A model generated the notes under the pieces. That model did no database searches and was not told the DNA's origin. It saw only the letters and a program-made list of their open reading frames with translations. A program made the translations under genes and the position numbers. From contig NZ_CP041360.1 in assembly GCF_006965485.1 (NCBI RefSeq), positions 372,001 through 436,000 on the forward strand: a stretch of DNA of 64,000 nt, in the 5' to 3' direction. Below are positions 42,343 through 51,306 of the stretch, piece after piece. Origin of the DNA: Spirosoma sp. KCTC 42546 (lineage in GTDB: Bacteria; Bacteroidota; Bacteroidia; Cytophagales; Spirosomataceae). Each line of letters opens with the position of its first letter. The stretch's first letter is position 1.

Positions 42343-44298
42343 GTGGTAAAACAAGCCCTTCATTGGTGGGTACTGATTCTGGTTACTGGCCTGTTAATAG
42401 GTCATACCGGTTTCGCACAAACGGATTCCTCTAGGGTCACGTCTAGGAATCAGTTGGGAACAGTTGTGTCGCTATCGGCAGTAACTGTGCGTGCTATTGC
42501 ACCCGAACGGTTCCTGGCGGGCCAGAAACTTCAGCGTATTGATTCAATAACGCTAGTTCAATTTCGATTTGGCTCCTTAACCGATCTATTAGCGCTTAAT
42601 ACACCTTTGGCCTTTAAAAACTATGGGCCCGGACAATTGGCTACGGTTGCCTTTCGCGGTACATCGGCCAATCATACCGCCGTACTTTGGAATGGTATCA
42701 ATATCAACCAGCCTAATCTTGGCCAGACGGATTTCTCTACCCTACCCGTTGCCGGTTTCGATCGGTTAGCCGTTCAATATGGTTCCTCGGCCAGCACAGT
42801 TGGTTCCGATGCGGTAGGAGGGAGTATTCTCCTCGGCAGTACTCCCGGCTGGCAATCAGGCGTACGAGCAACGACTGGTCAACAGTTTGCTAGTTTTCGG
42901 AATAATAAGATGCAGCTAGGTATTCGCTATGCATCGGCATTGGGGCAGAGTTGGAAACTGTCGGGTAAGACGTTTGCGTATCTAAACCAGTTCAGTAACG
43001 ACTATCCGTACACCGAACGGCAGCATTATTTTCTGGAACCCTCGACAACGGCGCAACGTGGATTCATACAGGATCTTTATTTTCTCCATAAAAGTGGTCG
43101 GCAAATTTCAGTCAATGCCTGGTTGACCGACAATGACCTGATTATTACTCCCCAGGATACCATAGCCCGGGAACGTACCCGAACGAAATCGGCGCGACTG
43201 CTGGCTACTTATGAAGCGAATCGTATGACTTTCCGGGTAGGCTGGATTCGCGATGTGCTGGACTATGCGAAAGGCAACTTCGATACGCCAAGCCATACCG
43301 AAACGGAGCGGCTTATTAGTCGGGCCGAGCGTGAGTTTTCGCTCGTATCAACGAATACCAAACAACTGAACCTACGGATTGGGGGCGAGTGGTCGCATTA
43401 CCGTACCCGAACGGATGGCTATGGTGGACAACTAATTCAGGAAGATCGGGGGGATATATATGCGCTACTACGTTTTCAAACAACACGTTGGTTAGTGTCA
43501 GCTAATATTCGGCAAGCGTTTGTAATGCGGTTTAATCCACCGCTTACGCCTTCGCTTGGGGCTGAATACCAACTTGTTCAGCATAGTCGATTTAAGCTCA
43601 CTGCCAAGGGTTCGATAAGTCGAAATTACCGCGTACCAACTTTGAATGAACGCTACTGGATTGAGTTAGGCAACCCAAATCTGTTGCCTGAAAGTGGGCT
43701 GAATTTCGAAGCTGGCTTGGCCGCAAATGCATCCTTGTCTGATCGGGTTAACCTAACTGCAGAGTTAACAGGCTACCATAACCGGGTTGATAACTGGACA
43801 TATTGGAATCCGACTACCAATTACCATGTCGAAAATCTGCAATTAGTCGTTGCGCGAGGGTTCGAATTTAACACCAGTTTGACCTATGCACAGAATATCT
43901 GGCGAATGGGACTGCGGCTCGGTTACGCCCTAACGCGTTCCTCACAGGAGCGAGCCTATAACGCCTATTCTCAGGATGTTATCGGGAAGCAGTTGGTCTA
44001 TGTGCCCATTCACACTGGTACGCTCAATACATATTTACAATATGGACAAACACGCCTTAGTGTACAAATGCAGGCCAATTCGCGCCGGTACATAACCTTT
44101 GACAATAGCCAGTTTTTTAAAGGGGTAATGCTAACCAATGTGCTTTTAGAGCATACCGCTAAACTAGGGCCAGCGCCGATTCGCATTCAGGGACAAGTCA
44201 ATAATGTATTCGATGCACTGATACTGGGAGTGAGTCGAAACGCGTTTCCGGGCCGAAACTGGGCAATAAATCTCATTATCAATTTTCCTTCTTTATAA
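42343..44298 (+). CDS. btuB: TonB-dependent outer-membrane receptor, BtuB-like (vitamin B12)
   Basis: 651 residues starting at GTG 42343 with a signal peptide ending at GHTGFAQ (about residue 28). The plug domain shows SLSAVTVRAIAPERF, FRGTSANHTAVLWNGININQ and YGSSASTVGSDAVGGSILLG; the barrel follows with periodic aromatic strands and a terminal NWAINLIINF. The function as B12 importer is assigned from the preceding cobalamin riboswitch and from the BtuG-like gene three bases downstream. Cobinamide or other corrinoids are possible alternatives. Energy comes from TonB-ExbBD, encoded elsewhere. Confidence 0.87.
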   Translation: MVKQALHWWVLILVTGLLIGHTGFAQTDSSRVTSRNQLGTVVSLSAVTVRAIAPERFLAGQKLQRIDSITLVQFRFGSLTDLLALNTPLAFKNYGPGQLATVAFRGTSANHTAVLWNGININQPNLGQTDFSTLPVAGFDRLAVQYGSSASTVGSDAVGGSILLGSTPGWQSGVRATTGQQFASFRNNKMQLGIRYASALGQSWKLSGKTFAYLNQFSNDYPYTERQHYFLEPSTTAQRGFIQDLYFLHKSGRQISVNAWLTDNDLIITPQDTIARERTRTKSARLLATYEANRMTFRVGWIRDVLDYAKGNFDTPSHTETERLISRAEREFSLVSTNTKQLNLRIGGEWSHYRTRTDGYGGQLIQEDRGDIYALLRFQTTRWLVSANIRQAFVMRFNPPLTPSLGAEYQLVQHSRFKLTAKGSISRNYRVPTLNERYWIELGNPNLLPESGLNFEAGLAANASLSDRVNLTAELTGYHNRVDNWTYWNPTTNYHVENLQLVVARGFEFNTSLTYAQNIWRMGLRLGYALTRSSQERAYNAYSQDVIGKQLVYVPIHTGTLNTYLQYGQTRLSVQMQANSRRYITFDNSQFFKGVMLTNVLLEHTAKLGPAPIRIQGQVNNVFDALILGVSRNAFPGRNWAINLIINFPSL

Positions 44299-44301
44299 TT
44301 C

Positions 44302-45357
44302 ATGAAAAATCAATTGACGAAATCAATTGCAATTGGGCTGGTGGCCTTAAGTGTCTGGAACTGTAAAACCTCCGATCCAGAACTAATGCCCTATGAATCA
44401 GGTGTATTTATTTTGAATTCAGGTAATTTCTCCAGTAATAATGGAACGGTTTCGTTTTTGTCGCGTAACAGTAACACGGTTGCTACTAATATTTTTCAAA
44501 CGGCCAATCCTTCCTTAGCCTTAAGCGGAGGAGTACAGGGTTATACAGAAGTAAACGGTAAAGGGCTGATTCTGGTGGACAACAGCACAACCGGGCAGGA
44601 TAAAGTTGAGATTGTTGAGGCTGGCACATTTGTATCTCGCGCAACGCTAAAAACACCAGATATCGAAAACCCCCGTCAGGTAATTCAGGCCGGTCCGAAC
44701 AAAGCCTACATCAGTTGCTGGGATGTCTCGGGCGATTTCTCTAATGGAACCTTCTATAAAGACCCAGGCTATATCGCTGTAGTCGATTTGAACACCGGCA
44801 CCGTTTCCAAAAAGATACCAGCAGTAAAAGGTGTCGAGCGGATGGTTTTGGTTGGAACCGAAGTATTTGTGGGTAGTACGGGGTATAGTGGCGACAAAAC
44901 CCTGATGATTATCGATGCCAATACGGATGCAGTAAAAGAGAAAATAGATTTCGGTACTACACCCGAGCCGATTGCTCTTGATGGAGATAGCAGACTGTGG
45001 ATTCTTGCCGGTAAGGATATGGTTCGGATTAATCCACAAAGTCGTTTGGTCGAGAAACGCCTGACCTTCTCAGCTGTGCCTGGCTCGGTAACGCTTGGTG
45101 CAGATAAGCGGACGTTTTATTACATATTGAGTGGCAAAACATACCGGTTCACTGTGGATGCAAATACATCGGCGGGCAGCGTGTTTGTTAATCGTTCGTT
45201 TAGCGCACTGGGGGTCGATCCACAAACCAAGCGAGTCTATGGCAGCGTAATTCCGTCCTATGCCCAGGCTGGCTATGTGTTGCGTTACGAAGATGGTGGT
45301 TCACTGGTTGATTCCGTTAAGGCTGAAATTGCTCCTTCTGGATTTTATTTCCGATGA
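44302..45357 (+). CDS. BtuG-like beta-propeller surface lipoprotein
   Basis: A 351-residue protein with a lipoprotein-like signal (Cys21 in ALSVWNC). The mature part consists of YncE/DUF5074-type propeller blades: GVFILNSGNFSSNNGTVSFL, GYIAVVDLNTGTVSKKIP-like and LMIIDANTDAVKEKIDFG repeats. In gut Bacteroides the BtuG propeller lipoproteins bind B12 with extreme affinity and cap BtuB; the gene order btuB-btuG behind a cobalamin riboswitch supports the same role here. It follows btuB by three bases and overlaps the next gene by four (ATGA), so the three are one operon. Confidence 0.8.
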   Translation: MKNQLTKSIAIGLVALSVWNCKTSDPELMPYESGVFILNSGNFSSNNGTVSFLSRNSNTVATNIFQTANPSLALSGGVQGYTEVNGKGLILVDNSTTGQDKVEIVEAGTFVSRATLKTPDIENPRQVIQAGPNKAYISCWDVSGDFSNGTFYKDPGYIAVVDLNTGTVSKKIPAVKGVERMVLVGTEVFVGSTGYSGDKTLMIIDANTDAVKEKIDFGTTPEPIALDGDSRLWILAGKDMVRINPQSRLVEKRLTFSAVPGSVTLGADKRTFYYILSGKTYRFTVDANTSAGSVFVNRSFSALGVDPQTKRVYGSVIPSYAQAGYVLRYEDGGSLVDSVKAEIAPSGFYFR

Positions 45358-46085
45358 GCCATCAACGGGCAATCATGAACTGGAGCGGAGGAAAGGACTC
45401 CGCGCTGGCGTTGTATCATAGCCTTCGGTCGGAGCGGTGGGCTATACAAAGCCTACTGACATCGGTGAATGATCAACATGAACGGGTGAGTATGCATGGC
45501 GTTCGTGTCGATCTACTGGAAGCTCAGGCTAATCGTTTAGGATTGCCCTTGCAGCTCTTACGGTTACCCGGCAATGTTTCGATGGAAGCCTACGATACTC
45601 GCATGCATCAGGCGTTACAACTAGTTCGGCAGCAGGAAGTGACTCACTCTATTTTTGGCGATATTTTCCTGGAAGATCTGCGGCAGTATCGCGAAACCCA
45701 GTTGAGTCGGGTAAATCTAATCGGCGAATTCCCGCTCTGGCAGCGAAACACGACTGAGTTGATTCATGAATTTGTTGACCTGGGTTTCCGGGCGGTACTT
45801 GTCTGCGTGAATGAAAAGCAACTGAATGCCGAATTTGTAGGCCGTGAGCTGGATCTGGATTTATTGAAAGACCTGCCTAAATCTGTTGATCCTTGTGGCG
45901 AAAATGGGGAGTACCATTCGTTTGTGTACGATGGACCTATCTTTTCGAATCCTGTTGGGTTTTCCAGGGGCGAAATTGTCCGGCGAACCTACACCCTGTC
46001 GGGCGGAACAGATTGCCATACCGATGATGCTGACCGTAGTTGGGACACGGGCTTCTGGTATCAGGATCTGATCTTTCAGGAATGA
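45354..46085 (+). CDS. Dph6-like PP-loop ATP pyrophosphatase in the B12 operon
   Basis: 243 residues with the PP-loop SGGKDSA (11-17) in a MNWSGGKDS context, MHGVRVDLLEAQANRLGLPL, FGDIFLEDLRQYRE and the signature GENGEYHSFVYDGP. This is the COG2102/diphthine-ammonia ligase (Dph6) family, which activates a carboxylate with ATP and transfers ammonia. Bacteria make no diphthamide, so the real substrate differs. Its translational coupling with btuG and control by the cobalamin riboswitch suggest amidation of a corrinoid side chain or another step of cobamide salvage (inference). It is the last gene of the operon. Confidence 0.82.
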   Translation: MSHQRAIMNWSGGKDSALALYHSLRSERWAIQSLLTSVNDQHERVSMHGVRVDLLEAQANRLGLPLQLLRLPGNVSMEAYDTRMHQALQLVRQQEVTHSIFGDIFLEDLRQYRETQLSRVNLIGEFPLWQRNTTELIHEFVDLGFRAVLVCVNEKQLNAEFVGRELDLDLLKDLPKSVDPCGENGEYHSFVYDGPIFSNPVGFSRGEIVRRTYTLSGGTDCHTDDADRSWDTGFWYQDLIFQE

Positions 46086-46110
46086 GATAAGTTGTTTAGA
46101 TTTTAGCGGG

Positions 46111-46190
46111 AATATGTGTGGCAAAAAGGCGTAAAGCAGGGCCGAAATTTAAATTTCGGCCCTGCTTTACGCCTTTTTGCCACACATATT
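46111..46190. repeat. Perfect 80-bp palindrome without a loop
   Basis: The 40 bases 46111-46150 (beginning aatatgtgtggcaaaaaggc) are the exact reverse complement of 46151-46190; symmetry stops at both outer edges (g/a). The centre is gaaatttaaatttc. It lies 26 bp after the stop of the Dph6-like gene and 111 bp before the next start on the same strand. As RNA it gives a 38-bp hairpin and probably terminates the B12 operon. As DNA it could extrude a cruciform; such palindromes are usually destroyed by SbcCD-type nucleases. Confidence 0.92.
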
Positions 46191-46301
46191 ATTTATCTGA
46201 AAAGTAACTCGTATTTTAGCCTTCTGACGTTTAATGTCCATCGCATAAGGATATTTTATTCCTCTACCCCTTTTACATTTAAACATAATACTCACATACC
46301 T

Positions 46302-46832
46302 ATGAAACGTAGAGAAGCCTTGCAACAAGCGGCTCTGATGATGGGCGGCATCTTGTCGGCGCCCACACTGGCAGGCGCTATGGGGCGTATTACCAACACC
46401 GGGCCAAGCATGGCTGTTTCGGCTGAACAGGAGACCCTACTTGCTGAAGTGGCTGATGTGATTATCCCAACCACCAGCACTCCGGGAGCAAAGTCCGCTG
46501 GTGCCGAGAAGTTCATTGTGCGTGTCATGCGCGATTGCTACCCGAAAGCCGATCAGGAGAAATTTTATGCCGGATTGGCCAAACTGGATGCTGATAGTAA
46601 AACCAAATTCGGCAAAGGGTTTGTGGAATTAGATACGGCGCAGAAAAACGAAATGGTAAAGCAGACCATGACCGATGATAAGCCTTTCTTCCTCCGTATG
46701 AAAGAGCTGACTACAACGGGCTATTTTACATCGGAAATTGGAGCCACAAAAGCGCTTGAATACTTACCTGTACCGGGCCAGTTCAATGGCTGCATGACCC
46801 TTAAACCCGGCCAGAAAACGTGGGCGCTCTAA
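46302..46832 (+). CDS. Gluconate 2-dehydrogenase subunit 3 family protein
   Basis: 176 residues starting at ATG 46302; a longer frame would read through the palindrome. The N-terminus MKRREALQQAALMMGGILSA resembles a twin-arginine signal. The body carries the family segments EVADVIIPTTSTPGAKSAGA, VRVMRDCYPK and QFNGCMTLKPGQKTWAL. In known systems this small subunit accompanies an FAD (GMC) large subunit and helps its export through the Tat pathway. The large subunit gene follows after a heptad palindrome (98 bp). Confidence 0.87.
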   Translation: MKRREALQQAALMMGGILSAPTLAGAMGRITNTGPSMAVSAEQETLLAEVADVIIPTTSTPGAKSAGAEKFIVRVMRDCYPKADQEKFYAGLAKLDADSKTKFGKGFVELDTAQKNEMVKQTMTDDKPFFLRMKELTTTGYFTSEIGATKALEYLPVPGQFNGCMTLKPGQKTWAL

Positions 46833-46922
46833 TGTATAATGAATAATGCACAATGAATAATTGAATTGAGATGTGTGCTATTGCATAGCCATTATCAATT
46901 TTCCATTATTCATTATCCATTC
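46830..46922. repeat. Heptad palindrome (AATGnnn type) between the two dehydrogenase subunit genes
   Basis: The left arm starts in the stop codon (TAATG) and reads AATGTAT, AATGAAT, AATGCAC, AATGAAT, AATTG. The right arm, reversed, reads AATGGAT, AATGAAT, AATGGAA, AATTGAT, AATGG. It ends 9 bp before the GMC start codon, so it would hide or shape the ribosome-binding region. Confidence 0.8.
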
Positions 46923-46930
46923 AAAAGATC

Positions 46931-48643
46931 ATGAACCTTAACATAGATTCCATAAAAGAACAAACCTACGATGCCATTGTCATCGGATCGGGTATATCGG
47001 GTGGCTGGGCTTCCAAAGAGCTGACCGAAAAAGGATTACGGGTACTGATGCTGGAAAAAGGCCATCAGCTCGAACACGTAACGGGCTACGAAAACGCCAT
47101 GAAAGATCCCTGGCAGACCAAATACAATGGTCGGCTGACGATGGCGCAAAAGGAATCGCACCCGAAGCTGGCCCGCGATTACCCGTACAATGAAATGACC
47201 GAAACCTATTGGATGAAAGACGCCGACTCGCTGTATAAAGAAGACAAGCGATTCGACTGGTATCGTCCTAATATTGTTGGCGGTAAATCTATTATGTGGG
47301 GGCGACAGTCGTACCGACTGAGCGACATCGACTTTGAGGCCAATTTGAAAGATGGCATCGCAATTGACTGGCCAATTCGATATAAAGACGTTGCGCCCTG
47401 GTACTCGTATGTGGAGAAATTTGTCGGGATTTCAGGCGAGAAACTGAACCTGCCCCAATTGCCAGACAGTGAATTTTTGCCACCAATGGAAATGTATTGT
47501 GTGGAAAAAGAAGTTCGGAAGCGAATTGAAAAGAATTTTCCGGGCCGGGTTATGACAATAGGTCGCGTTGCCAACCTCTCGAAAGCGGGGGAGGCTCAAC
47601 TAGGCGTTGGCCGTGCTCCTTGCCAATACCGTAATAAATGCTCACTCGGATGTCCCTATGGCGCCTACTTCAGTACCCAATCGTGTACATTACCTCCGGC
47701 TGCTAAAACAGGTCGGTTAACGCTTCGGCCCGATTCGGTTGTAACGGAGATCCTATACGACGAGAATAAAAAACGGGCAACGGGCGTCCGTATTGTTGAT
47801 GCAGTTACACTCCAGAGTAAGGAGTATTATGCTAAAGTAGTTTTCGTATGTGGCAGTACGCTGGGCTCAACATCCGTTCTGCTCAATTCAAAATCGAACC
47901 GTTTTCCAAATGGTTTTGGTAATGACTCAGGCGAACTAGGTCATAACTTAATGGATCACCACTTCCGTACTGGTGCATCGGGACTTTGGGAGGGCGATCT
48001 GGATAAATATTACATCGGCCGACGGGCTAATGGGATTTATGTGCCGCGCTACCGGAATATAGGAACCGACAAACGTGATTATATACGTGGGTTTGGATAT
48101 CAGGGCGGAGGCAGCCGAACTGGCTGGCAGCGTAATATTGCCGAAATGAGTTTTGGTGCCGACTATAAAGAAGAGCTGACTAAACCCGGTCCCTGGACGA
48201 TGGGCCTGGGTGGGTTTGGCGAAACGTTGCCTTACCACGAAAACCGCATGTATCTCGACAAAAACGAAAAAGATAAGTGGGGCATGCCGCTTGTGGTGTT
48301 CGATGCTGAACTGAAAGAGAACGAGAAGAAAATGCGCGTGGATATGATGAACGACGCCAAAGAAATGCTAGAGGCATCGGGCTTGAAAAATGTTAAGTCT
48401 TATGATAATGGCTCCTACTTAGGAATGGCGATTCATGAGATGGGAACTGCCCGGATGGGCCGTGACCCTAAAACATCAATCCTGAATGCAAATAATCAGG
48501 TTCATGGCGTTAAAAACGTGTTTGTAACAGACGGTGCCTGCATGGTTTCAGCTTCGTGCGTAAACCCCTCGCTGACCTACATGGCCCTGACCGCCAGAGC
48601 TGCGGACTTTGCTGTAAAAGAAATGAAGAGACAGAATATATAA
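46931..48643 (+). CDS. GMC family FAD-dependent oxidoreductase (sugar/alcohol dehydrogenase large subunit)
   Basis: 570 residues. The FAD-binding motif is AIVIGSGISGGWASKEL near residues 16-32; GGKSIMWGRQSYR is the second GMC-like signature, and the C-terminal half has AIHEMGTARMGRDPKTSILN and VFVTDGACMVSASCVNPSLT with the active-site His and Asn. It lacks its own signal peptide and should be co-exported with the Tat-signal-bearing small subunit. The substrate is probably a sugar or polyol such as gluconate, but that is not shown. A strong hairpin follows (48663-48706). Confidence 0.9.
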   Translation: MNLNIDSIKEQTYDAIVIGSGISGGWASKELTEKGLRVLMLEKGHQLEHVTGYENAMKDPWQTKYNGRLTMAQKESHPKLARDYPYNEMTETYWMKDADSLYKEDKRFDWYRPNIVGGKSIMWGRQSYRLSDIDFEANLKDGIAIDWPIRYKDVAPWYSYVEKFVGISGEKLNLPQLPDSEFLPPMEMYCVEKEVRKRIEKNFPGRVMTIGRVANLSKAGEAQLGVGRAPCQYRNKCSLGCPYGAYFSTQSCTLPPAAKTGRLTLRPDSVVTEILYDENKKRATGVRIVDAVTLQSKEYYAKVVFVCGSTLGSTSVLLNSKSNRFPNGFGNDSGELGHNLMDHHFRTGASGLWEGDLDKYYIGRRANGIYVPRYRNIGTDKRDYIRGFGYQGGGSRTGWQRNIAEMSFGADYKEELTKPGPWTMGLGGFGETLPYHENRMYLDKNEKDKWGMPLVVFDAELKENEKKMRVDMMNDAKEMLEASGLKNVKSYDNGSYLGMAIHEMGTARMGRDPKTSILNANNQVHGVKNVFVTDGACMVSASCVNPSLTYMALTARAADFAVKEMKRQNI

Positions 48644-48662
48644 AGTCGATTGACTGATAAGT

Positions 48663-48706
48663 AGAAGCCCCGATGTGCCGAGAGAATCGAGCACATCGGG
48701 GCTTCT
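48663..48706 (+). terminator. Hairpin terminator after the GMC oxidoreductase gene
   Basis: agaagccccgatgtgc (48663-48678) pairs perfectly with gcacatcggggcttct (48691-48706) around a 12-nt loop. The 16-bp stem begins 20 bp after the stop. No long T-run follows, but the GC-rich stem is strong. Confidence 0.7.
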
Positions 48707-48727
48707 GTCAGAAAAGCTAACAAGTAA

Positions 48728-48802
48728 CCACAGAGGTACTGAGAAACGAAAAAGAATTGGTTAGCTAAGTTAAAACCTACAACTCTTTCTCAGTCTCTGT
48801 GC
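48728..48802. repeat. Nonamer-periodic inverted repeat (CCACAGAGG type)
   Basis: The left arm reads CCACAGAGG, TACTGAGAA, ACGAAAAAG in 9-nt steps (48728-48754). The right arm 48784-48802 (tctttctcagtctctgtgc) is its inverse with gaps. It separates the convergent GMC and sigma factor genes. Confidence 0.7.
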
Positions 48803-48812
48803 TAATAATATA

Positions 48813-49364
48813 TTAGATCGAATATTGTTGTAAGCAAAAATGGTGTACTTTTTCTCGCCCACGCTTAAGACGCATTTTTACTGCACTAGTCTTTAGGCTG
48901 TACAATTGAGCAATTTCGTCAATACTTTTCCCTTCTTCATATTTGAGCTTCAGTATTGTTCGCTCATTGGCAGACAGAATACTGAGCGCTTGTTTGACTA
49001 ATTGAAGCGTCTCTTCATGTAAATAGGCTTCTTTCGACTCTGATATAGATTGCTCAAGGGTTGAGTTAATAGCAATCGTGTTGAATCGTTTAGATAACCG
49101 AAGTTGATCTGAACAGTAGTTGAAAGCAATTGAATACAGCCAGGTAGAGAAGCTGGATCGCTCCTGAAAGGCATTCAACTTATCGAACATTTTTAGGAAA
49201 ATATCATGCGTAAAGTCTTCTGCTTTGTCAGAATCTTTCGTCATTGACAAACATTGACGATAAATCTTGTTTACGTATCGATTATAAAGAGTCTCGAAAC
49301 ATTGATTTGGTTCACTAAATAGATACTGTCGGATTGTTTCTTCGTCGGTTAAGGTAGTGTTCAT
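48813..49364 (-). CDS. ECF-type RNA polymerase sigma factor (paralogue A)
   Basis: 183 residues with the two sigma-70 domains: region 2 (CFETLYNRYVNKIYRQCLSM, KAEDFTHDIFLKMFDKL, STWLYSIAFNYCSDQL) and region 4 (ERTILKLKYEEGKSIDEIAQ, SAVKMRLKRGREKVHHF). It is a small group IV sigma factor that should direct RNA polymerase to a specific regulon. No anti-sigma (FecR-like) gene adjoins it. It is highly similar to the second sigma gene at 51307, facing it across about 2 kb. Confidence 0.9.
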   Translation of the reverse strand: MNTTLTDEETIRQYLFSEPNQCFETLYNRYVNKIYRQCLSMTKDSDKAEDFTHDIFLKMFDKLNAFQERSSFSTWLYSIAFNYCSDQLRLSKRFNTIAINSTLEQSISESKEAYLHEETLQLVKQALSILSANERTILKLKYEEGKSIDEIAQLYSLKTSAVKMRLKRGREKVHHFCLQQYSI

Positions 49365-49552
49365 GGTGAAGGTAGTGAATTAAAGTACTGAATTGTGTAC
49401 TAAAATAAGGGTATTGTTGTTTTTTGTTGTCGATACATGCAATGTAGTAAATTATCACATCAAAAATATATTTAACGGTATTTTATGTTGGTAAATAGAG
49501 GTTTACGCTATTAAGGATTGTTTCTTCTACGCATTGTTAGTAAAAAAGTTAC

Positions 49553-49825
49553 CTATTTTGTTGAGTCGAGGTTCATGTATTTGGCAATCATCTGCAATGA
49601 CCGAGCCTGTTTATCAGGAGTTCTGGCATCAAAGGCTAACTTTTCAATGGCTGGAAGTGGAAATATCCAGCTTTGCTTTTGAATGTCCCACTCAGTGGAG
49701 CAATGGATAATTTCTTCAAATTCAGGTTCGGTCCACTTATCAAGTGCATTCAATTCGCTGAGCCGCTTTCTTTGCCGATGCAAAATCAGGGAAACCTCTT
49801 TTGGTATTGACTGTTTCGTTCTCAT
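49553..49825 (-). CDS. Small protein of unknown function
   Basis: A 90-residue, soluble, mixed-charge protein (MRTKQSIPKEVSLILHRQRK start, WTEPEFEEIIHCSTEWDIQK and LPAIEKLAFDARTPDKQARS later). It is predicted helical with no membrane segment, signal or known motif. It lies upstream of sigma paralogue A on the same strand, with a 188-bp gap that is A/T-rich and probably contains the sigma promoter. The codon usage looks genuine, but its role is not recognisable. Confidence 0.5.
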   Translation of the reverse strand: MRTKQSIPKEVSLILHRQRKRLSELNALDKWTEPEFEEIIHCSTEWDIQKQSWIFPLPAIEKLAFDARTPDKQARSLQMIAKYMNLDSTK

Positions 49826-50494
49826 GAGGTTTGCCTAGCTTGTTTCAAGTAAATGCTAGCAAAACCAGAGCCAAACTGTTTCTGATTAATTCGCCTAATT
49901 ATCAACTGCTTAGTCCTTCGTTTTAGCGTATATCGTAGACAGCAAAAGCCCGAGCAGTGAGCCTTAATGAATGGGTTAGACTGGAGATCTGGAAAAAGTA
50001 ACAGGTATATTTTTGGCTGGGAGCAGCTTATTCAACCTTACCAGTTTTATTAGTATTACCTCCGTTTTTAAAGTCAGACCTGCCTGCTATATAGTCTCTA
50101 TTATTAGCGCTTGGGGACTCTATTAATTTTGAATTGCTATTGAAGCACAAGGCCTTGTGTAGTAGTAGCCCTTCTGTACCTCATAAGTTTGCACTTATTT
50201 ATTTAAAACAATTTCTAGTTTAATCGTATGATCGCTTCTAAGGAGAGATACGGAATAGGAGTGCCTCTATTAGCTGATTGCTTGCCTACGAAAACAGCTA
50301 CTGGCTGATTGTGGATAGGTAAAGTCTATGAACAACAACTGGCAATTTTTGAACAAAGAGAGCTAATTAGTTATGGTAAATAAAATCTATATACGCTTGT
50401 TATACCCTCAATCCTGCTAAGTATTCATTTAGGATGGCTTTTTGAGGACTGAAAAGGCAATTTAGTAGCGTAAACACATGATTAATTTTGAACA
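49826..50494. other. Sparse AT-rich intergenic DNA
   Basis: About 670 bp with no ORF of conviction, no tRNA, no periodic repeat and no strong hairpin on either strand. A TAATTTTG box lies at 50483-50490 but is too close to the following ATG to serve it in the usual way. Its base composition is more AT-rich than that of the neighbouring operons, which fits decayed or acquired DNA, but I see no mobile element remnant. Confidence 0.5.
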
Positions 50495-50719
50495 ATGGTA
50501 TTGGAACGACTACATCGACTCTGTATTTCTTTACTCGTTATAGCCGGTTTCTTACTTGGCTTTACATGTTATTGCGCAGCTCTTGTTCACTGGGTGAAAA
50601 CGATTTCGAGCAGTACGTTACGCAATCACCCTATGCAAATCATTTTAGAGACTGTTATACTTTTACTTTATACATACCTGGGCATTCGCTTTTGTCGTAA
50701 AAAGATTAATTTCTTTTAG
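50495..50719 (+). CDS. Possible small membrane protein
   Basis: A 74-residue frame with two hydrophobic stretches (LCISLLVIAGFLLGFTCYCA, then MQIILETVILLLYTYLGIRF) and a basic end RKKINFF. Two short membrane helices are plausible. Support for being a real gene is limited: no homology is recognised, and the ATG has no clear ribosome-binding site. Confidence 0.3.
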   Translation: MVLERLHRLCISLLVIAGFLLGFTCYCAALVHWVKTISSSTLRNHPMQIILETVILLLYTYLGIRFCRKKINFF

Positions 50720-50781
50720 GCATTGCCTGTCAAGTCAAGATGTTGCCAATTGCTTGCTTCTAGTAATGGCTTGATGGCTTC

Positions 50782-51015
50782 CTATACGCCGTTAGTAGAG
50801 CTGCCAAACTGCTCTTCAATATCTTGTACCGTCTTTATTGCATCCACCACGGAAACTCCCTGATTCTGAGCAACCCATAACACGGTGTCAACAATTGAGT
50901 AAGCATCTGGATACGCGCGGTATATTTCCCAAATAGTATAAGCATCCGCATAGGGATGTCCCGTTTGGCTGGCGATCTGAACTAGTAATTCAATATTGGC
51001 AACTGGTTGATTCAT
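50782..51015 (-). CDS. Small soluble protein of unknown function
   Basis: A 77-residue acidic, helical protein: MNQPVANIELLVQIASQTGH, YADAYTIWEIYRAYPDAYSI and VVDAIKTVQDIEEQFGSS. No known motif is evident; the repeated Tyr/Ala/Asp pattern may suggest an interaction helix pair. It stands alone in the space between the two sigma factor genes. Confidence 0.45.
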   Translation of the reverse strand: MNQPVANIELLVQIASQTGHPYADAYTIWEIYRAYPDAYSIVDTVLWVAQNQGVSVVDAIKTVQDIEEQFGSSTNGV

Positions 51016-51306
51016 ATCTGCTAGGCAATGAGTATAAGCCTGCTTTTTAGATATAACTGCTTATTTATACTAGTCAGTGAGTTACAGGCGCAACATAAGA
51101 TACCAGTTTAAGTTGCTACCAGTTCCAGTCAATTGTTTTTTCGAATCAGTACAGATAGATACTATTAGTGGTTAACCACCAATCTGAAATACCACTTAAT
51201 ATATTTTTAGTATCTTATTGGGGGGGTGTCCGTCCTAGGCTCATTACTAACCTGAATTACGTTCAGCTTGACCGGATTTGCAGGCAAGACAAGCTGATTT
51301 TTACTT

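Noticed and set aside
50488..50700. Overlapping alternative frame (70 codons) beside the possible small membrane protein
   Set aside because: It is shifted relative to the frame with two membrane-like segments, and it lacks a plausible start context and composition.
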